Source: Lotus japonicus (taxonomy: Eukaryota; Streptophyta; Magnoliopsida; Fabales; Fabaceae). Taken from it: 64,000 nt of DNA. The stretch lies in assembly GCF_012489685.1 (NCBI RefSeq), contig NC_080041.1:96719090-96783089 (forward strand), given 5' to 3'. Made by a program: the position numbers and the translations under genes. Positions 45,703 through 57,789 of this stretch are shown piece after piece (position 1 is the stretch's first letter; every line of letters begins with the position of its first letter). The notes below the pieces were generated by a model. The model saw only the letters and a program-made list of their open reading frames with translations, made no database searches and was not told the DNA's origin.

Positions 45703-48646
45703 CAAATATTTGAGTAACAACGGATTGTTGGTTCAAGTAGTACATGTTTTTGAGTTCTTTAAGGGCCTTCTTGCCGAAACTGTGGAGGTAGAGACTTCGT
45801 GCTTGGCAACCCCAAATCTTCCTGTCATTCCGCAGGCTTACATCCCTGATCTTGTGTGTGAGGTAACAAAGGAGGAAGTCCTGTCAGCTTTGCAGCAGAT
45901 GGGATCTTTTAAAGCCCCGGGACCAGATGGGTTTCATGCAGCTTTCTACAAGAAGTATTGGGATGTGGTTGGGGAAGATGTGTTCCTGTATGTCAAGACT
46001 GTGTTTGAGACTCAGCAGGTGGATCGTGCTCTTGGGGAAACCATGGTGGTTCTGATTCCGAAAATTGAGTGCCCGGTTTCTTATAAAGATTTTCGACCTA
46101 TCAGTTTGTGTAACGTCTTGTACAAGCTGATTACCAAAATTCTTGTTAATCGAATCCGACCTATTTTGAATGATATTGTTAGCCCTATGCAGAGTAGCTT
46201 TATCCCAGGCAGATGCACAAGTGATAATGCTATTGCTCTTCAGGAAATTGTCCATCACCAGCGGAGAGTTCGAAAGAAGGGAGGCAACTTAGTCTTCAAG
46301 TTAGACCTTGAGAAGGCGTATGATCGGGTGGATTGGCGGTTCTTGAGAGAGACTTTGGTAGCTTTTGGGTTTCCGTCGACGGTAGTGACTTTGATTATGA
46401 GTTGTGTGTCGGCATCCCAATTGTCGATTCTGTGGAATGGAGAGCGGCTTCCCTCCTTTGCTGCTAAGAGGGGTCTCCGTCAAGGGGATCCCCTCTCTCC
46501 TTACCTGTTCGTTCTGTGCATGGAGAGGTTGAGCTCGGCTATCTCCACGGCAGTGCTTGAGGGTCGGTGGGATCCCATTTGTACAGTTCGGAATGGACCA
46601 GGTTTGTCTCACTTGTTCTTTGCCGATGATGTTCTTCTTTTTGTGAAAGAAAAAAATAATCAGGTGAGATTGTTGAAGGAGCTTCTGGATTCTTTCTGTA
46701 AGGCGTCTGGTTTAAAGGTGAGTGAGGTTAAGTCCAAGATTCTGGGGTACAATGGTCTTAGGAATCAGAAAAAAGCCAGATTGTCTCAGATTGCAGGTTT
46801 CCAATTTACTTCCGATATTGGGAGATACCTCGGTTTCCCTATTTTTCAGCGGCGAGTGACATCGGGGGATTTTGAGTATATCTTTGATAGAATCAACTCA
46901 AGGTTGGCCGATTGGAAATGTAAGTTGCTTAATAGAGCGGGTCGTATCACTCTTGCCCAATCGGTTATCTCAGCTATGCCCGCTTATTGTATGAGTCAGG
47001 TGTGGGTTCCTCAGGGAGTTTGTGATAGATTGGATTCAGTTATCAAGCAGTTTATTTGGAAGGACAGGGCTGGTCGTGGCTTGCATTTGGTGAATTGGGA
47101 CCGTGTGGCTCGCCCGAAGAGATTGGGAGGTCTGGGTTTGAGAAAGGCTAGGGATCATAATGTGGCTCTCTTGGGCAAGCAAGTCTGGCAGCTGATTTCT
47201 CCTAGTGAAAAGCCGTGGGTTAGAATGTTGAAAGCTAATTATTTCCCCCGTGTCCCCTTTCTAGCAGCGAATGATCAGCTAGGGTCTCCAGTTTGGAGAG
47301 CTTTCTCGAAAGCTCGTCAAGTCCTTCTCCCTGGATTTGAGTTTAAAGTTGGAAATGGGTTAACCTCGTTCTGGAATGTACCCTGGTGTACGTCATACCC
47401 TATTTGTCAAGCTGTTCCGTTTGTGGATATCCATGATGTTGAGTTGCGTATTGGTGATGTGTGGGAAAATGGAGAGTGGAGGCTAGAGCGTTTGTGGACA
47501 GTAATTCCGGAAGCTATAACTGATTGTATAAAGGGTACGCCTGTGAGGATCAATCCAAATGTTGTCGATGGTGTCAGATGGAAGGGTCACATTACAGGTA
47601 TCTACTCCACTGCGTCTGGGTATGAGTGGATTTTGCAGCAGCGCATTGCAGAGGAGCCGGGTCCTGCTACTGTCGTCACGTCGTGGACTTGGCTTTGGAG
47701 GTTACGAGTCCCTTCTAAGTGCACTGTGTTATTTTGGTTGGCCTATCAAGAAGCTCTTCCTACAAATGAGTGTCGGTATAGGAGAGGTATGCATACTAGT
47801 GGTGAGTGTGTGGTTTGTCATGGGCATGTGGAAACCGTGTTGCATTGTCTTCGGGATTGCATGCAGGCTAGAAGAATTTGGCAGAGAATGGGTTTTAATG
47901 TTGCTGGTGCACCCTTCATGGTGTTTGATCTCCGAGAGTGGTTGAGAGAGTTGCTGCAGGATTCGAATCCGTTGGCAGTGGCGACGATTTGGTGGTTGTG
48001 GCGGGCTCGAAACCTCTGGTGTATCGAGGGGAGGGCCATGACTGATCAGATGTTGAACTGGAATATTGCAGCTATGGCTGATGATATCTCCCGCTTCTTT
48101 GCGACTGCAGTGGACATGACTCCTGCTCCTCCGAGGGTGGTGAAATGGACGGTGGAGTTGGCCGATTGTGTGGTCCTGAATGTAGATGGCAGTGTTCGGG
48201 GTGATCCGTTGCGAGGAGGTTTCGGGGGTTGCTTTCGAACATCACATGGCCAGTGGATGAGTGGTTTTTATGGTTTTTTAAATGATACTTGCATTTTGCA
48301 CTTGGAATTGCTTGGTATCTTCCACGGGCTTTCCACTGCATGGGAGCGTGGGCATAGACTGGTGGAGTGTCAGTCGGATTCTTTGGATGCAGTGTCGTTG
48401 GTTACTTCTTCGGTGTCTCTGTATCATCTCTATGCGGCGTTGATATGGGACATTAAAGATCTTCTGAGCAGGGACTGGGTTGTGAAGATTCGGCATATCT
48501 TGAGAGAAGGTAACGCGTGCGCGGACCTATTGGCAAAGCATGGGGCGGGTCAGAGTGCGGCCCTTGTGTTTCTAGAACAACCGTTGGAGGGGTTGGGTGT
48601 TCTGTTGATGGCTGACGCTTGGGGTGTCTCGTTTTTTAGACCTTAA
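45680..48646 (+). CDS. LINE ORF2 C-terminal polyprotein: reverse transcriptase, zinc-binding, RNase H
   Basis: An open frame of 988 codons. The first 23 or so, with the ATG, come from the flanking SINE and target DNA; the LINE part starts at EFFKGLL. Domains: RT from about residue 65 (FKAPGPDGFHAAFYKKYW), KLDLEKAYDRVDW, GLRQGDPLSPYLF near 267 and the catalytic FADDVLLF near 313. A zf-RVT domain near 668-730 follows (WLWRLRVPSKCTVLFW, then CVVCHGHVETVLHCLRDC). RNase H starts near 834 (VDGSVRGDPLRGG, ECQSDSLDAVSLV, REGNACADLLAKHGA). The endonuclease is absent. All catalytic motifs are present, so the protein could in principle supply RT activity if transcribed, but no promoter is evident. Confidence 0.88.
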   Translation: MLYFTFNIKYLSNNGLLVQVVHVFEFFKGLLAETVEVETSCLATPNLPVIPQAYIPDLVCEVTKEEVLSALQQMGSFKAPGPDGFHAAFYKKYWDVVGEDVFLYVKTVFETQQVDRALGETMVVLIPKIECPVSYKDFRPISLCNVLYKLITKILVNRIRPILNDIVSPMQSSFIPGRCTSDNAIALQEIVHHQRRVRKKGGNLVFKLDLEKAYDRVDWRFLRETLVAFGFPSTVVTLIMSCVSASQLSILWNGERLPSFAAKRGLRQGDPLSPYLFVLCMERLSSAISTAVLEGRWDPICTVRNGPGLSHLFFADDVLLFVKEKNNQVRLLKELLDSFCKASGLKVSEVKSKILGYNGLRNQKKARLSQIAGFQFTSDIGRYLGFPIFQRRVTSGDFEYIFDRINSRLADWKCKLLNRAGRITLAQSVISAMPAYCMSQVWVPQGVCDRLDSVIKQFIWKDRAGRGLHLVNWDRVARPKRLGGLGLRKARDHNVALLGKQVWQLISPSEKPWVRMLKANYFPRVPFLAANDQLGSPVWRAFSKARQVLLPGFEFKVGNGLTSFWNVPWCTSYPICQAVPFVDIHDVELRIGDVWENGEWRLERLWTVIPEAITDCIKGTPVRINPNVVDGVRWKGHITGIYSTASGYEWILQQRIAEEPGPATVVTSWTWLWRLRVPSKCTVLFWLAYQEALPTNECRYRRGMHTSGECVVCHGHVETVLHCLRDCMQARRIWQRMGFNVAGAPFMVFDLREWLRELLQDSNPLAVATIWWLWRARNLWCIEGRAMTDQMLNWNIAAMADDISRFFATAVDMTPAPPRVVKWTVELADCVVLNVDGSVRGDPLRGGFGGCFRTSHGQWMSGFYGFLNDTCILHLELLGIFHGLSTAWERGHRLVECQSDSLDAVSLVTSSVSLYHLYAALIWDIKDLLSRDWVVKIRHILREGNACADLLAKHGAGQSAALVFLEQPLEGLGVLLMADAWGVSFFRP

Positions 48647-48837
48647 TCTTTTTTCTTCTTTATGCAATGTACCAAAAAAAAAGTAGTACATGTTTTATTT
48701 CCCTTAAAGTAAGGTTTTGGGTTCAAGTCTTCTGGATGGAAAAAACTCCGCACAAAGGGTTATCTCAACCATGATGTGGATGTTTTCGTCTCGAACATGA
48801 TCGTCCCTAAAATAAGATACCTTTAAGAAAAAAAAAA
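45714..48837 (+). mobile_element. SINE of a second type, interrupted by a LINE
   Basis: Removing the LINE joins 45714-45750 to 48697-48837. The joined unit has an A-box-like TGGTTCAAGTAG, a B box (GGGTTCAAGTC) near 48720 and ends in a poly(A) run. It is flanked by an 11-bp duplication CAAATATTTGA at 45703-45713 and 48838-48848. Its 3' half differs from the SINEs at 41417 and 42176, so it is another family. Confidence 0.65.
45751..48680 (+). mobile_element. LINE (plant L1-type), 5'-truncated, with intact RT and RNase H
   Basis: About 2.93 kb, ending CAATGTACC plus an A run. A duplication AAGTAGTACATGTTTT flanks it (45735-45750 and 48681-48696; the two leading A may be tail). Truncation removed the endonuclease and ORF1. 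The remaining frame has no stop, which suggests a young copy. Confidence 0.9.
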
Positions 48838-48848
48838 CAAATATTTGA

Positions 48849-51150
48849 CTAAAAGTATATAGTTCATCTTTAAAATATTAAATATTAATTTAATTCTATC
48901 GTATTTAAAATAACATTCAATTTAATTTCTTAATACTTCAATTTAGACTGAAATAGTGATGGTGTTTTTTGTTAAAAACATATAACAAATATTCATAAAA
49001 ATTAAAACTAAATTCCTAATTAAAATATATCAAATGTCTAATATAAACTTATTTAAAAATTATAATCTAATTACTACCAATTCAAACACAATTAAAAAAT
49101 TCTTAAACCAGTGAGTTTATCGATTTAGCTACGTACCGATCTGATTATGAAAGCATTGTCTCAGGTATAACAATATATCTATCTTTTGCTTTTTTCTTTA
49201 AAGTGAATTCTTGACTTAATTCATCACATACCTAAGTCAAATTATTGTCACAGTACATATTGGTACCAAAAGTGGTCCTAGATTCAAAACTATGTATACT
49301 TCAATACTTTAAAGAATCTTCCCCCGTTTGAAAAAAGTCATTTTAATTCTATTCATGACTTGTTTTTGGCCAAGTCGGTTTCGCCACTTCTTTATCTTAT
49401 AGAAGCATCTCTTTCAGGAGGAAAGGTAATAATTAACATATGCACTTTAGTATATTTCATACAACGGAAGCATATCTACTTGAGATCTCAAGTCTCAACT
49501 TTAAGGGAAATTAAATAACATTAGATTCAAAATAAGAAGCTGCGGCTACATTTTTAGATACTTTGACTAAATTGAATTGAGAAGCGACATATAAGAGATT
49601 GTTTAATGCCATGATTTATCTGGTCTAAAATCATCCATTTCTGGATACGTAGAGCCAAGTGAGATTAGAACATACGAATTTGTTACGGTCCTGAACCACA
49701 ATAAATTGTGGAGTTATACAAAAAAAAAGGTAAAAATACATTTCTAAAGGTTTTAGACTGAAAAAAATGTGTCCCACTTAATCGATGTCAACAATCGTAT
49801 AGTTGTACGGGACCAGGGACTTTTTTTATTTCTAAAAAACATTTATGAAAACCATTCTCCTCTGAATTCTTTTTAATACACGTATCTTTGATATAAAATA
49901 ATTGTGCTTTGAAAAAATCAACATCTTAATAGAATTATCTTAGAATTTTTTTCACACGCAAATCTTAAACTCCATGCATTGCTTAACTGGAATTTGGATG
50001 TCACTTACCTCCTCTTTAATTTCAATTCTTAAATGTTCAAACATAATCTACTTTTGTACCACATAAATAATTGCACTTGGCAGCTAATTTGCCGCATGTT
50101 TAGGTGACATCCTGTAGTTCAAAACACAATTATTCAAACTGAAATTCCGGCAAGTAATCACATTTATTCAAAGATTATTTTTAATCGTTTCACCACACGG
50201 GTGGGGGGAACTCATGGGGTCCTCCTAAAGAATAATAGATCATCACCCTGTTTGCAGTACATTTTTGCAGTTATAACAAGTTATATATATAGGCATGCAG
50301 GTCTAGTCACAGGACACTAGTGAGACAAGTTTTAAAGCAATTCAAAGAGGGACAAAATGGATCTTCTATATCATGTGCTGCAAACACACAAAAGCTTTTC
50401 ATCACTCAAGTCCTTTGTTTGCTTGAACAACTTACAAGATAACGACCCCTATATAATTAATACTAATTACTTACATTATTTGGTTTGCAAGTTGTATTGG
50501 ATGCATGCTTTAGATGAAATGTTTTGGCTTTATTGACCTGTATGGTTAATTGGGAGCAAATGAATTGTTACTGGTCGATGATTGAAGGCCGGGTGTCACT
50601 TATTCTTCTCAAATCGATATATTTGTCTACTAGAATATTTGAAATAACATATGATTGAATGGTGTTACTGTTTCAAACACGTTTGAGAGCAAGCGCGTAC
50701 TCTATCACAAAAACCCACATTTTGAGTGTCAATAATCAATTATTGATTGAGAAGCATTGAAAATGAATAGTTATAAAAATAGAAGATGAGGAGATCCAAG
50801 ATATATTGCTACCACGAACGTAAGCAAAACGGTGACAACCAAAAGTCACAAAGCAAAGTTAAGTCAACCCACGTTTGGACACAGTAGTGAGATTGAAGTG
50901 TCTGTCATCACACCACTGACTCACTGGGCTTCGATTCCACACAAACCGGACGGCGCGGTGACGCGTCGTTACCAACTCACACTACTACAGAACTGTTCGT
51001 ATAGCCATTTTCCATTTTTTCTTATCAAAAGGATAAAAATATCATCGTGAAAATGATCTTCTGAAACAGTGATTTATCATTGACCATCTTATCTTTATAT
51101 ATCACAACATTTTTATACTAAGTTTTTCAATTAATCATAATATATTTCTT
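48849..51150. other. AT-rich intergenic DNA, no gene seen
   Basis: Frequent stops in all frames. No repeats with clear ends were found. GC rises briefly near 50930-51000 without a recognisable frame. Confidence 0.4.
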
Positions 51151-51859
51151 TTACAAAAGAAAGACAAGCTTAATGCATCAAGATAAAGTGAAGCAATGTC
51201 GTTGGATGCGGAAGCTTCCAAACGCGATAAGGATGAGGAGAGCTCTCACATAAAATTTGCCTAGCCAAAAAATCTGCTACAACATTCTTGTCGCTAGGGA
51301 CCAACTCCATTGTAACAATTAAACCCCAAGCAAGCATTGCTTTGATCCTGATGATAATATCACGCGCCAATAAGTGAGACACATCTACAAAAGGTTGGAT
51401 TGGAGAGCCTTGACGATGTTGTGACAATCGGAGAAGCAAATAACATGTTTGTAACCAAGGTCCCAAACTTGTTTCAAACCCATTTCCACAACTAGCAGTT
51501 CTGCCATGAAAGCATTTCCCTATCCAAAGCTTGATGACACCCGACAAAGCCACATTCCCAACCTTGACTCGCACTACAACTGCACAACCACACATCCCAA
51601 GGACGTGTTCGAGCTCCTGTCGAAGTACACCATAATATTCGTTGCGGCCACAACTCTAGGGATCGCACCCTCTACTGGTGAAGCAAGCCCTTGACAAAAG
51701 ACCACGCTGCCCAACTCGTCACATGAAAGAGGATTTGACGAAGAACAAAACTCATATGCTAGTAGGGTTGATCACCAAAAACATGATTGTTTCTCCATCT
51801 CCAAGCCCACCAAAGAACTGCAACAGGAAGTAAACTCTGCTGTTGTTGAACCAACCCCT

Positions 51860-52628
51860 TGTTGGCTCGAAAATAGTTGCCGAGTCAAGACAGAAATCGA
51901 AGCGTAATGACAGTAAGTCGAGGGTGAGCTCTGACCAACTAGTAAACTCCGGCCCAATGACAAGTGAGGTAACCAAGATGAAGCTTCGGCCAAAGGATGA
52001 AGTTCGACCAAGATGAAGCTTCGACAACAGGAAAAACTTCGACCAGATAAGGGGCTTTGAAGCGTGTGACCAGTGAAAGTTGACGAGTATCGACTAACAT
52101 GCAGAAGACAGTTACAACTTACAACTACAAAGTCGTCCAACACTTACAAAGCAGTTGGAAGTCATGAGAACGTGGCCTAGCGTCGTGGGAAGCTTAAGGA
52201 CATTTGTAGGACGGTTAGAAGCACGTTTAGAGCCAAAGATCAACAACCAGTAGCAGGCGGTAAGTTCTTAGGCTTATAAATAACTTAGTGGTAGTTAAAA
52301 TCGGGGTTCGCATGTTTTGACTCAAATTTCTATGACAATGCTCAAAGTCCAAGCAACTGTGACTAGTAGCATTCTTAGAGCTTTTGAGTATGTCATGTGT
52401 AACTACCTTTTCATCAATGCAAATTACTCTTGACTAGCTTTTCAATCGTGTGTTAGTTTAGTTTTCTTTACCAGTTTGATTTTTTCTTTCAAATTTGTTA
52501 ACATTTTAGCCGATCAAACCAACCTTTTGGAGACACTAATTTTGGTTAAAGGACCCAAAGAGTATCTAAATCCAACCTCTTCATCAAGATTTAGATTTCT
52601 TATTTTTCACCAAATTTCTGGGTAAACA
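51860..52628 (+). mobile_element. Solo LTR (769 bp) inside the old LINE
   Basis: It starts TGTTGG, ends AACA and is flanked by CCCCT on both sides (51855-51859 and 52629-52633), a 5-bp LTR-type duplication. A TATA box (TTATAAATAA near 52274) suggests plus orientation. Deleting it plus one duplication copy restores the LINE frame on the minus strand (PFKIWFKG joined to LVQQQQSLLPVAVLWW). No internal retroelement domain remains. Copia or gypsy origin is undetermined. Confidence 0.85.
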
Positions 52629-55272
52629 CCCCTTAAACCAAATCTTGAAAGGAATCTCCTCGCGCAACGGCGGTAATCTCAGTGCGAAGTGTAGCAAAAG
52701 TTGCTGCAAGTCTGAGGTGGGAACAATCAGAACAAGTGGTTAACATCCTCCAAGTTTGCATCACAACGGGTACAAACACCACTCGTACTAAAATGTTTAC
52801 GAAAGTGTTTGGTGTTCGTTGGAATGGCTTCATTGTCAACTAACCAAAGGAAGAACCTAATTTTCTCAGGAATTCTGTATCTCCATATTTTTTTCCAACA
52901 CCCTAGTGAGCTCTCTAAGAGTCCAGCCACGAAATTGTAAGAGGATATGGTTGTGTATAGTCCCACCTTATTATGTCATTGTCTATGAGATTAATCAGAA
53001 CCTGAATGGTGGCAATCTCCTGTGTAATTGTTTGTGGCAGCAAGATGTGTAAACTGGCTAAACTCCACACACCATGCTTTCATACATAAGATATAGTAAG
53101 CTTCGTATCCAAGATATAAACATAATATTGTAAGACCCAAGTTTTTAAGCTTAGAATAAATTAGAAAAAATTTCCGATTCACGAATAAGTTCGACGTAAC
53201 GTGAAGTAAGAAAACTGGATAAACGTTTATTAAAGGGAATAAACGTATGGAGAAGATATTTCACGAGAATGTTAAGGACAAGATTCGAATCGACGGAACT
53301 TATGACGCAAGCAGTATTCGCTTAAACCTAGGACAAGAACCTTAAGAAAAGATTAATTCCAACAATCTTCCACCCTTGGAACACTGTAGGAATTTAGTCC
53401 AAAAATCTTCAGAGAAATGTTAGAACTTCTCTTTTTCCATATATCACAATCGTTTTGAGGCGAAACTCTAGGATCTACGAACGTCCGATTCCAATCATCG
53501 GAAGTTTGCCGAAACTGAAACCCTGGTATTTCAAAACCCTAGAATCACCCGACAATGAAGACTTTTTCTATTCGGAGCTTCAAACGAAGATTCCACACGC
53601 GTTGGCCCACTCTAATCGACGTTCCAAATCTTTCTTCAGAAGGAAGTTTCTGCATCCGAGGTCAAAATCAAAAAGTGCATAAAGTGCATTTTAAGCCAGT
53701 AAACATTAAAAACAAGCCTCGAAAACCAAAAATCATACTGATATTTCTTTGAAGAATTAGAAGATTCAGCGGGAAGAATATCGTGTCTAAAATACGTTGG
53801 AATTCGTAGGAAAAATCGGAATCGCGAAATAATCATTTTCTCACGTTTTCAATTTCCTATAAATAGGACTTCAAAAACTCAAAAAAAATCACATCTTCCT
53901 TTTCTTTCTTCTCCTTCTGCAGACCACGTTCTGTCTTTCTTTTCTTTTTCTTTTCATTTTCTTTGTTGGCCGTGGGTGAGCTTCTTGGAGGAAAAGGAGG
54001 AGATTTGATTTTTTCCAATTCTTGACCGATCGTCGTTCTGTTCGTTGCTACGCGTAGGCCTCGAGGTACTGATGTTATTTCTTTCTTCTGATCTTAAACT
54101 CCGTCGCTTTTTGTTATGTCTTTCTGTGCTCCAAGTTTTGAGCTTTTTGTAAAACTGTCCAAATAGGTTGATTTTAGTGTCTAAATATATTCTCTTCGTA
54201 CCCAAGAGTACTTCTAGCGGATTACATTTTGCCGAATGTCGCCGGAATGCTGCTGGAATTCATTTCTGTAGGAAATACCCATTTTTGGCTAAAGTTCCGT
54301 CCTTTGGGCTTAAAACTCTCGACTAAGCTTAGCGTCAGTAGGATTAGTCGTCATAATCGTCGTTGGTATCAACCCCATCTAATTTGTTTTTCGAAATTCT
54401 GATTTTGAGTTTCCGAGCTAAAAATATTGACCAAAATACCCCTGCGACAGTTTTCGATTCGATAATTTTTCTGAGAGTTTCCCTGGCCTAGATATCGCCT
54501 AAGAATACCTAGGAATCGATTTAGATCGAAGAAAAAGTTCGGAAACCCTATTTTACATAGTGGCCGAAACCTATTGCTTAGGGTACCGTGTCCAAAAATA
54601 ATTTTTGGGTCTCTATGACCTGAACCTTTGCGTAGCTCTTTCGATTGTCGAAATTTTGGCGCTGGTTTCGTGTCATTCCGAGTTCTGTAGCTCGAGTTAT
54701 GCTCGTTTTAGCGAACGAAGTTCTGTTGTCAATTCGTGCCTTAAGAGGAACTCTGAAGCTTTAAAAGCTTTCTTTCCGGTTTCGATTAGCGTTATTAGAT
54801 AGTGTTACTTCTAGTAGGGCTTGTGTTGATGATTGTGTTTCCTTGTTCTAGGTTCACAACTTCCATGCCCAACTTCTACTCACGAAGGTAAGGGTAACTC
54901 AGTTTTAGCGTGTCTTTGAGTCCTGCCTGCTTTTATCGCACTGCATGCGTTTGAGATGAAGATGTTTATATTGATTGGCAGATGATTATGATTATTATGC
55001 TTGCAATGTGGTATGCTTGCTTATGTTGACTGTTTCTGAGGCTTGTGCCAAATGTTTTCTGAAGGCTTCGGCCGAGTAAACTTATTGAGACGTGTGTCTC
55101 CGTTTTCTGAGAGGCTTCGGCCGTTTACTGGTTTCTGTCATTGAACTGTGTTGGTATGCAATTGAATTGAGTTGTGTTCGTTGATAATAGGAATAACATG
55201 TGGTTACTCTGAATTAATCATTGGTTTGGGCATTGTTGTTGACTGACTTGGCATATAGGCTTTGGTTATTAA

Positions 55273-55495
55273 GTGGCGATGAGGTGGGTGTGGTCCCACG
55301 TGATTGTCCCGTCTTTCGAGGCGTTATAAAGTGGCAATGAGGTGGGTGTGGTCCCGCGGGATTGTCCCATCTTTCGAGATGTTCTAAAGTGGCGATGAGG
55401 TGGGTGTGGTCCCACGCGATTGTCCCGTCCGGAGTGGCGTTAAGTGGCAATGAGGTGGGTGTGGTCCCGCGTGATTGTCGCGTCTTGAGAGACGT
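55273..55495 (+). repeat. Four tandem copies of a 58-bp unit in the solo LTR
   Basis: Units start GTGGCGATGAGGTGGGTGTGG at 55273, 55331, 55389 and 55444 and contain GATTGTCCCGTC. They correspond in position and core sequence to the 51-bp array of the intact element, but each array has its own unit, so they were amplified separately. Confidence 0.8.
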
Positions 55496-55589
55496 TGCTG
55501 ATCGATCCATTTTGGTAGAAGCATATAGTTGCATTATAGGGAACTAACACCTAACCCTATGTTGTTATTAGTTTATTGATATCTGATTT

Positions 55590-55685
55590 GATGTTATATG
55601 TTAGGTTGTCGATATTTGAATTGATGTTATATGTTAGGTTGTCGATATCTGAATTGATGTTATATGTTAGGTCGTTGATATATGA
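55590..55685 (+). repeat. Three tandem copies of a 33-bp unit in the solo LTR
   Basis: GATGTTATATGTTAGG recurs at 55590, 55623 and 55656, each followed by TTGTCGATAT or a variant. The intact element has only one related unit at this place. Confidence 0.75.
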
Positions 55686-57789
55686 GTTTAGTTATGTTGT
55701 TGGTTTATTTACCATGATAGGTAGTTAAATTTGAATAGCATGATTTTCTCTTTCATACATGGTAATTGTATGGAGTTAACTCTTTCTATTTGCTATTTGT
55801 TGTTTGGGCGCTTAACGCTATTAGGCGATGGTGAGCCTTCCGCTGATGCTTAGCTGTTCGAGTTGGAGATCGTGACCGTGGGCGGTCGAGTAAAGGTGGA
55901 TGAAGCAGTTGCTTCTTCCTTTTGGTGGACTATGTCTGAGTTTCTTTCCCCACCTGAAAACTCTGTTGTTTAAACCTTATCTTCGCCACTGTTCCAGTGA
56001 GCGTACTTATTTTCGAAACCTGCTTACGATATTGTATGACACTATTATTATATGTCGGGAACGGGTTGTTGAATAAAGTCTATGTTACGTATTCATTTAT
56101 GTTCAGTTGTTTCGAAAAGGAAAAAAAAATATATTGTGTTTTCTTAGGATTGCACAATAGTCCTTAGACTTTGTTAGGTTACTAATGTGATTCCTCAGTT
56201 GAGAAATTGGGGCGTTACAATATAAACATAAGGCACACGATGTACAAGCTTCCTGGTTCCTAGCCAATTATCATACCAAAAGCAAGACGGACCATCACCA
56301 AGTTGGACACCAAAGTCGTCAATAGTATAATATTTCGCATGAATTATGCTTTTTCACATGTATGAGTCCCCACTTTTGTAGATACCTACAATCGATAGAT
56401 AAAAACTTTTGTGAGAGAGCCTTCACCCATAAATTATTCTTGTTTTGGAGAATGGAAGGTTATCCACAAGCTTTCCAAGCAGAGAAATGTTATTGTGTCT
56501 GGCGCTTCTCAAGCCAAACCCCCCCCACTATTGCAAGCGATCTCCTTCCAATAAACAAGGTTCCAGCTTCTGTTATGGCCTCTCTTAGCCCATACACAGC
56601 TTCTGAGCTTATTGTCCACAGACTCACATATTGATTCAAGGAGGCAAAGTACCTTCATAGAATAAATTGGTATCAGCACATATTTGGCTAGATATAAACA
56701 TCATCCTACCTTATTCAGAAGTTTGTTCTTCCAAGAATCCCTTTAGAAAGGATAATCCAAGATATTTGCCAAGGTTGCACGCTCTTGTATCACCCAAAAT
56801 GTTAGAGAGGTCTTGTTGGACACTTTGAGAAATATTGATAAAGCAGAACATTCTGGACTTTTCTAAATTCACTTTCATTCCAAATAGCAGTGCAAAAATC
56901 ATGTAGGGTCTCTAGCCTCATTTGATCCTTGTTTTCCAGAAAAAAACAATAACACATCATCCACAAATAAAAGATAAGATATCTCAATGCCTTAATTCAC
57001 AATATGGATTGGGTGCATGAGCTTCTGAATCTAGATACAAGTCTTTCCATGCAAAGAAGAAAAGATAAGGCGAGAGAGGGTCACCTTGGTGAAGGCCCTT
57101 TGCGAGATAAACGAAGGAAGCCTCGACCCATTACAAAGAATTGATATACTAGTTGAATGTACTCCCCCAGAATCAAGTCCACAACAGATAGAGGAAAGCC
57201 AAAGTGAAAGAGAGTGACTCGCAGAAAATCCCAGCTCACTCTATCATAGTTCTCTCCAAGTCAATCTTTAAATCCACAAGACCTCTACCTTTTTTATGGG
57301 AATGGATGGTATGCATCACCTCCTAAGCCATAATGATGATTCTCTTTGTATCCCGACTTGGAATGAAACTCCCTTGAAGAGGTCCCACATGATCTGCTAA
57401 TAGAAGTCTGACTCTATTCACCAGAACTTTTGCCATCACCTTATAAGCCATGTTGCAAAGGCTAATTGGACATAGGTCCTTGAAGCGGTCTTAACGACTT
57501 CTCCAGCCGCAGGATGGATTCGATTTCCCTCCATTCTAATTCTTGTTGAATGCCTTACAAACGATGTTCCCCCATGTTCTTTCTTCTCCGAATACTTCCA
57601 AACGTCTCCTTGTTAAACACTATTGAAGCATCCTTAATGTTTGCGAGTTTCCCCACCAAAGAGTTAGGTGCTTTCCACCACGATTCACGCACCAGGGGCT
57701 TAAACGCGGGATGGTTAGCCCAAGAAACATGAATACAGAATTGTCGTGTACCATCATTACCTATGGCAACATCATAGTGAAGCAATGGT

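Larger units (their letters stand above)
53129..56219 (+). mobile_element. Solo LTR (3,091 bp), Tekay-related family, inside the old LINE
   Basis: It starts TGTAAGACCC and ends GTTACA, with ATAT on both sides (53125-53128 and 56220-56223). From about 54510 it closely parallels the LTR at 17732: TTAGATCGAAGAAAAAGTTC, ATAATTTTTGGGTCTCTATG and GGGAACTAACACCT occur in the same order. The left third is alignable only in patches. It is therefore a related but distinct LTR family, left after recombination between two LTRs removed the interior. It carries TATA (CCTATAAATAGG near 53863) and its own tandem arrays. Confidence 0.9.

Noticed and set aside
55214..55534. 106-codon minus frame with repeated TTPTS-type units
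   Set aside because: Shadow of the 58-bp tandem array in the solo LTR.
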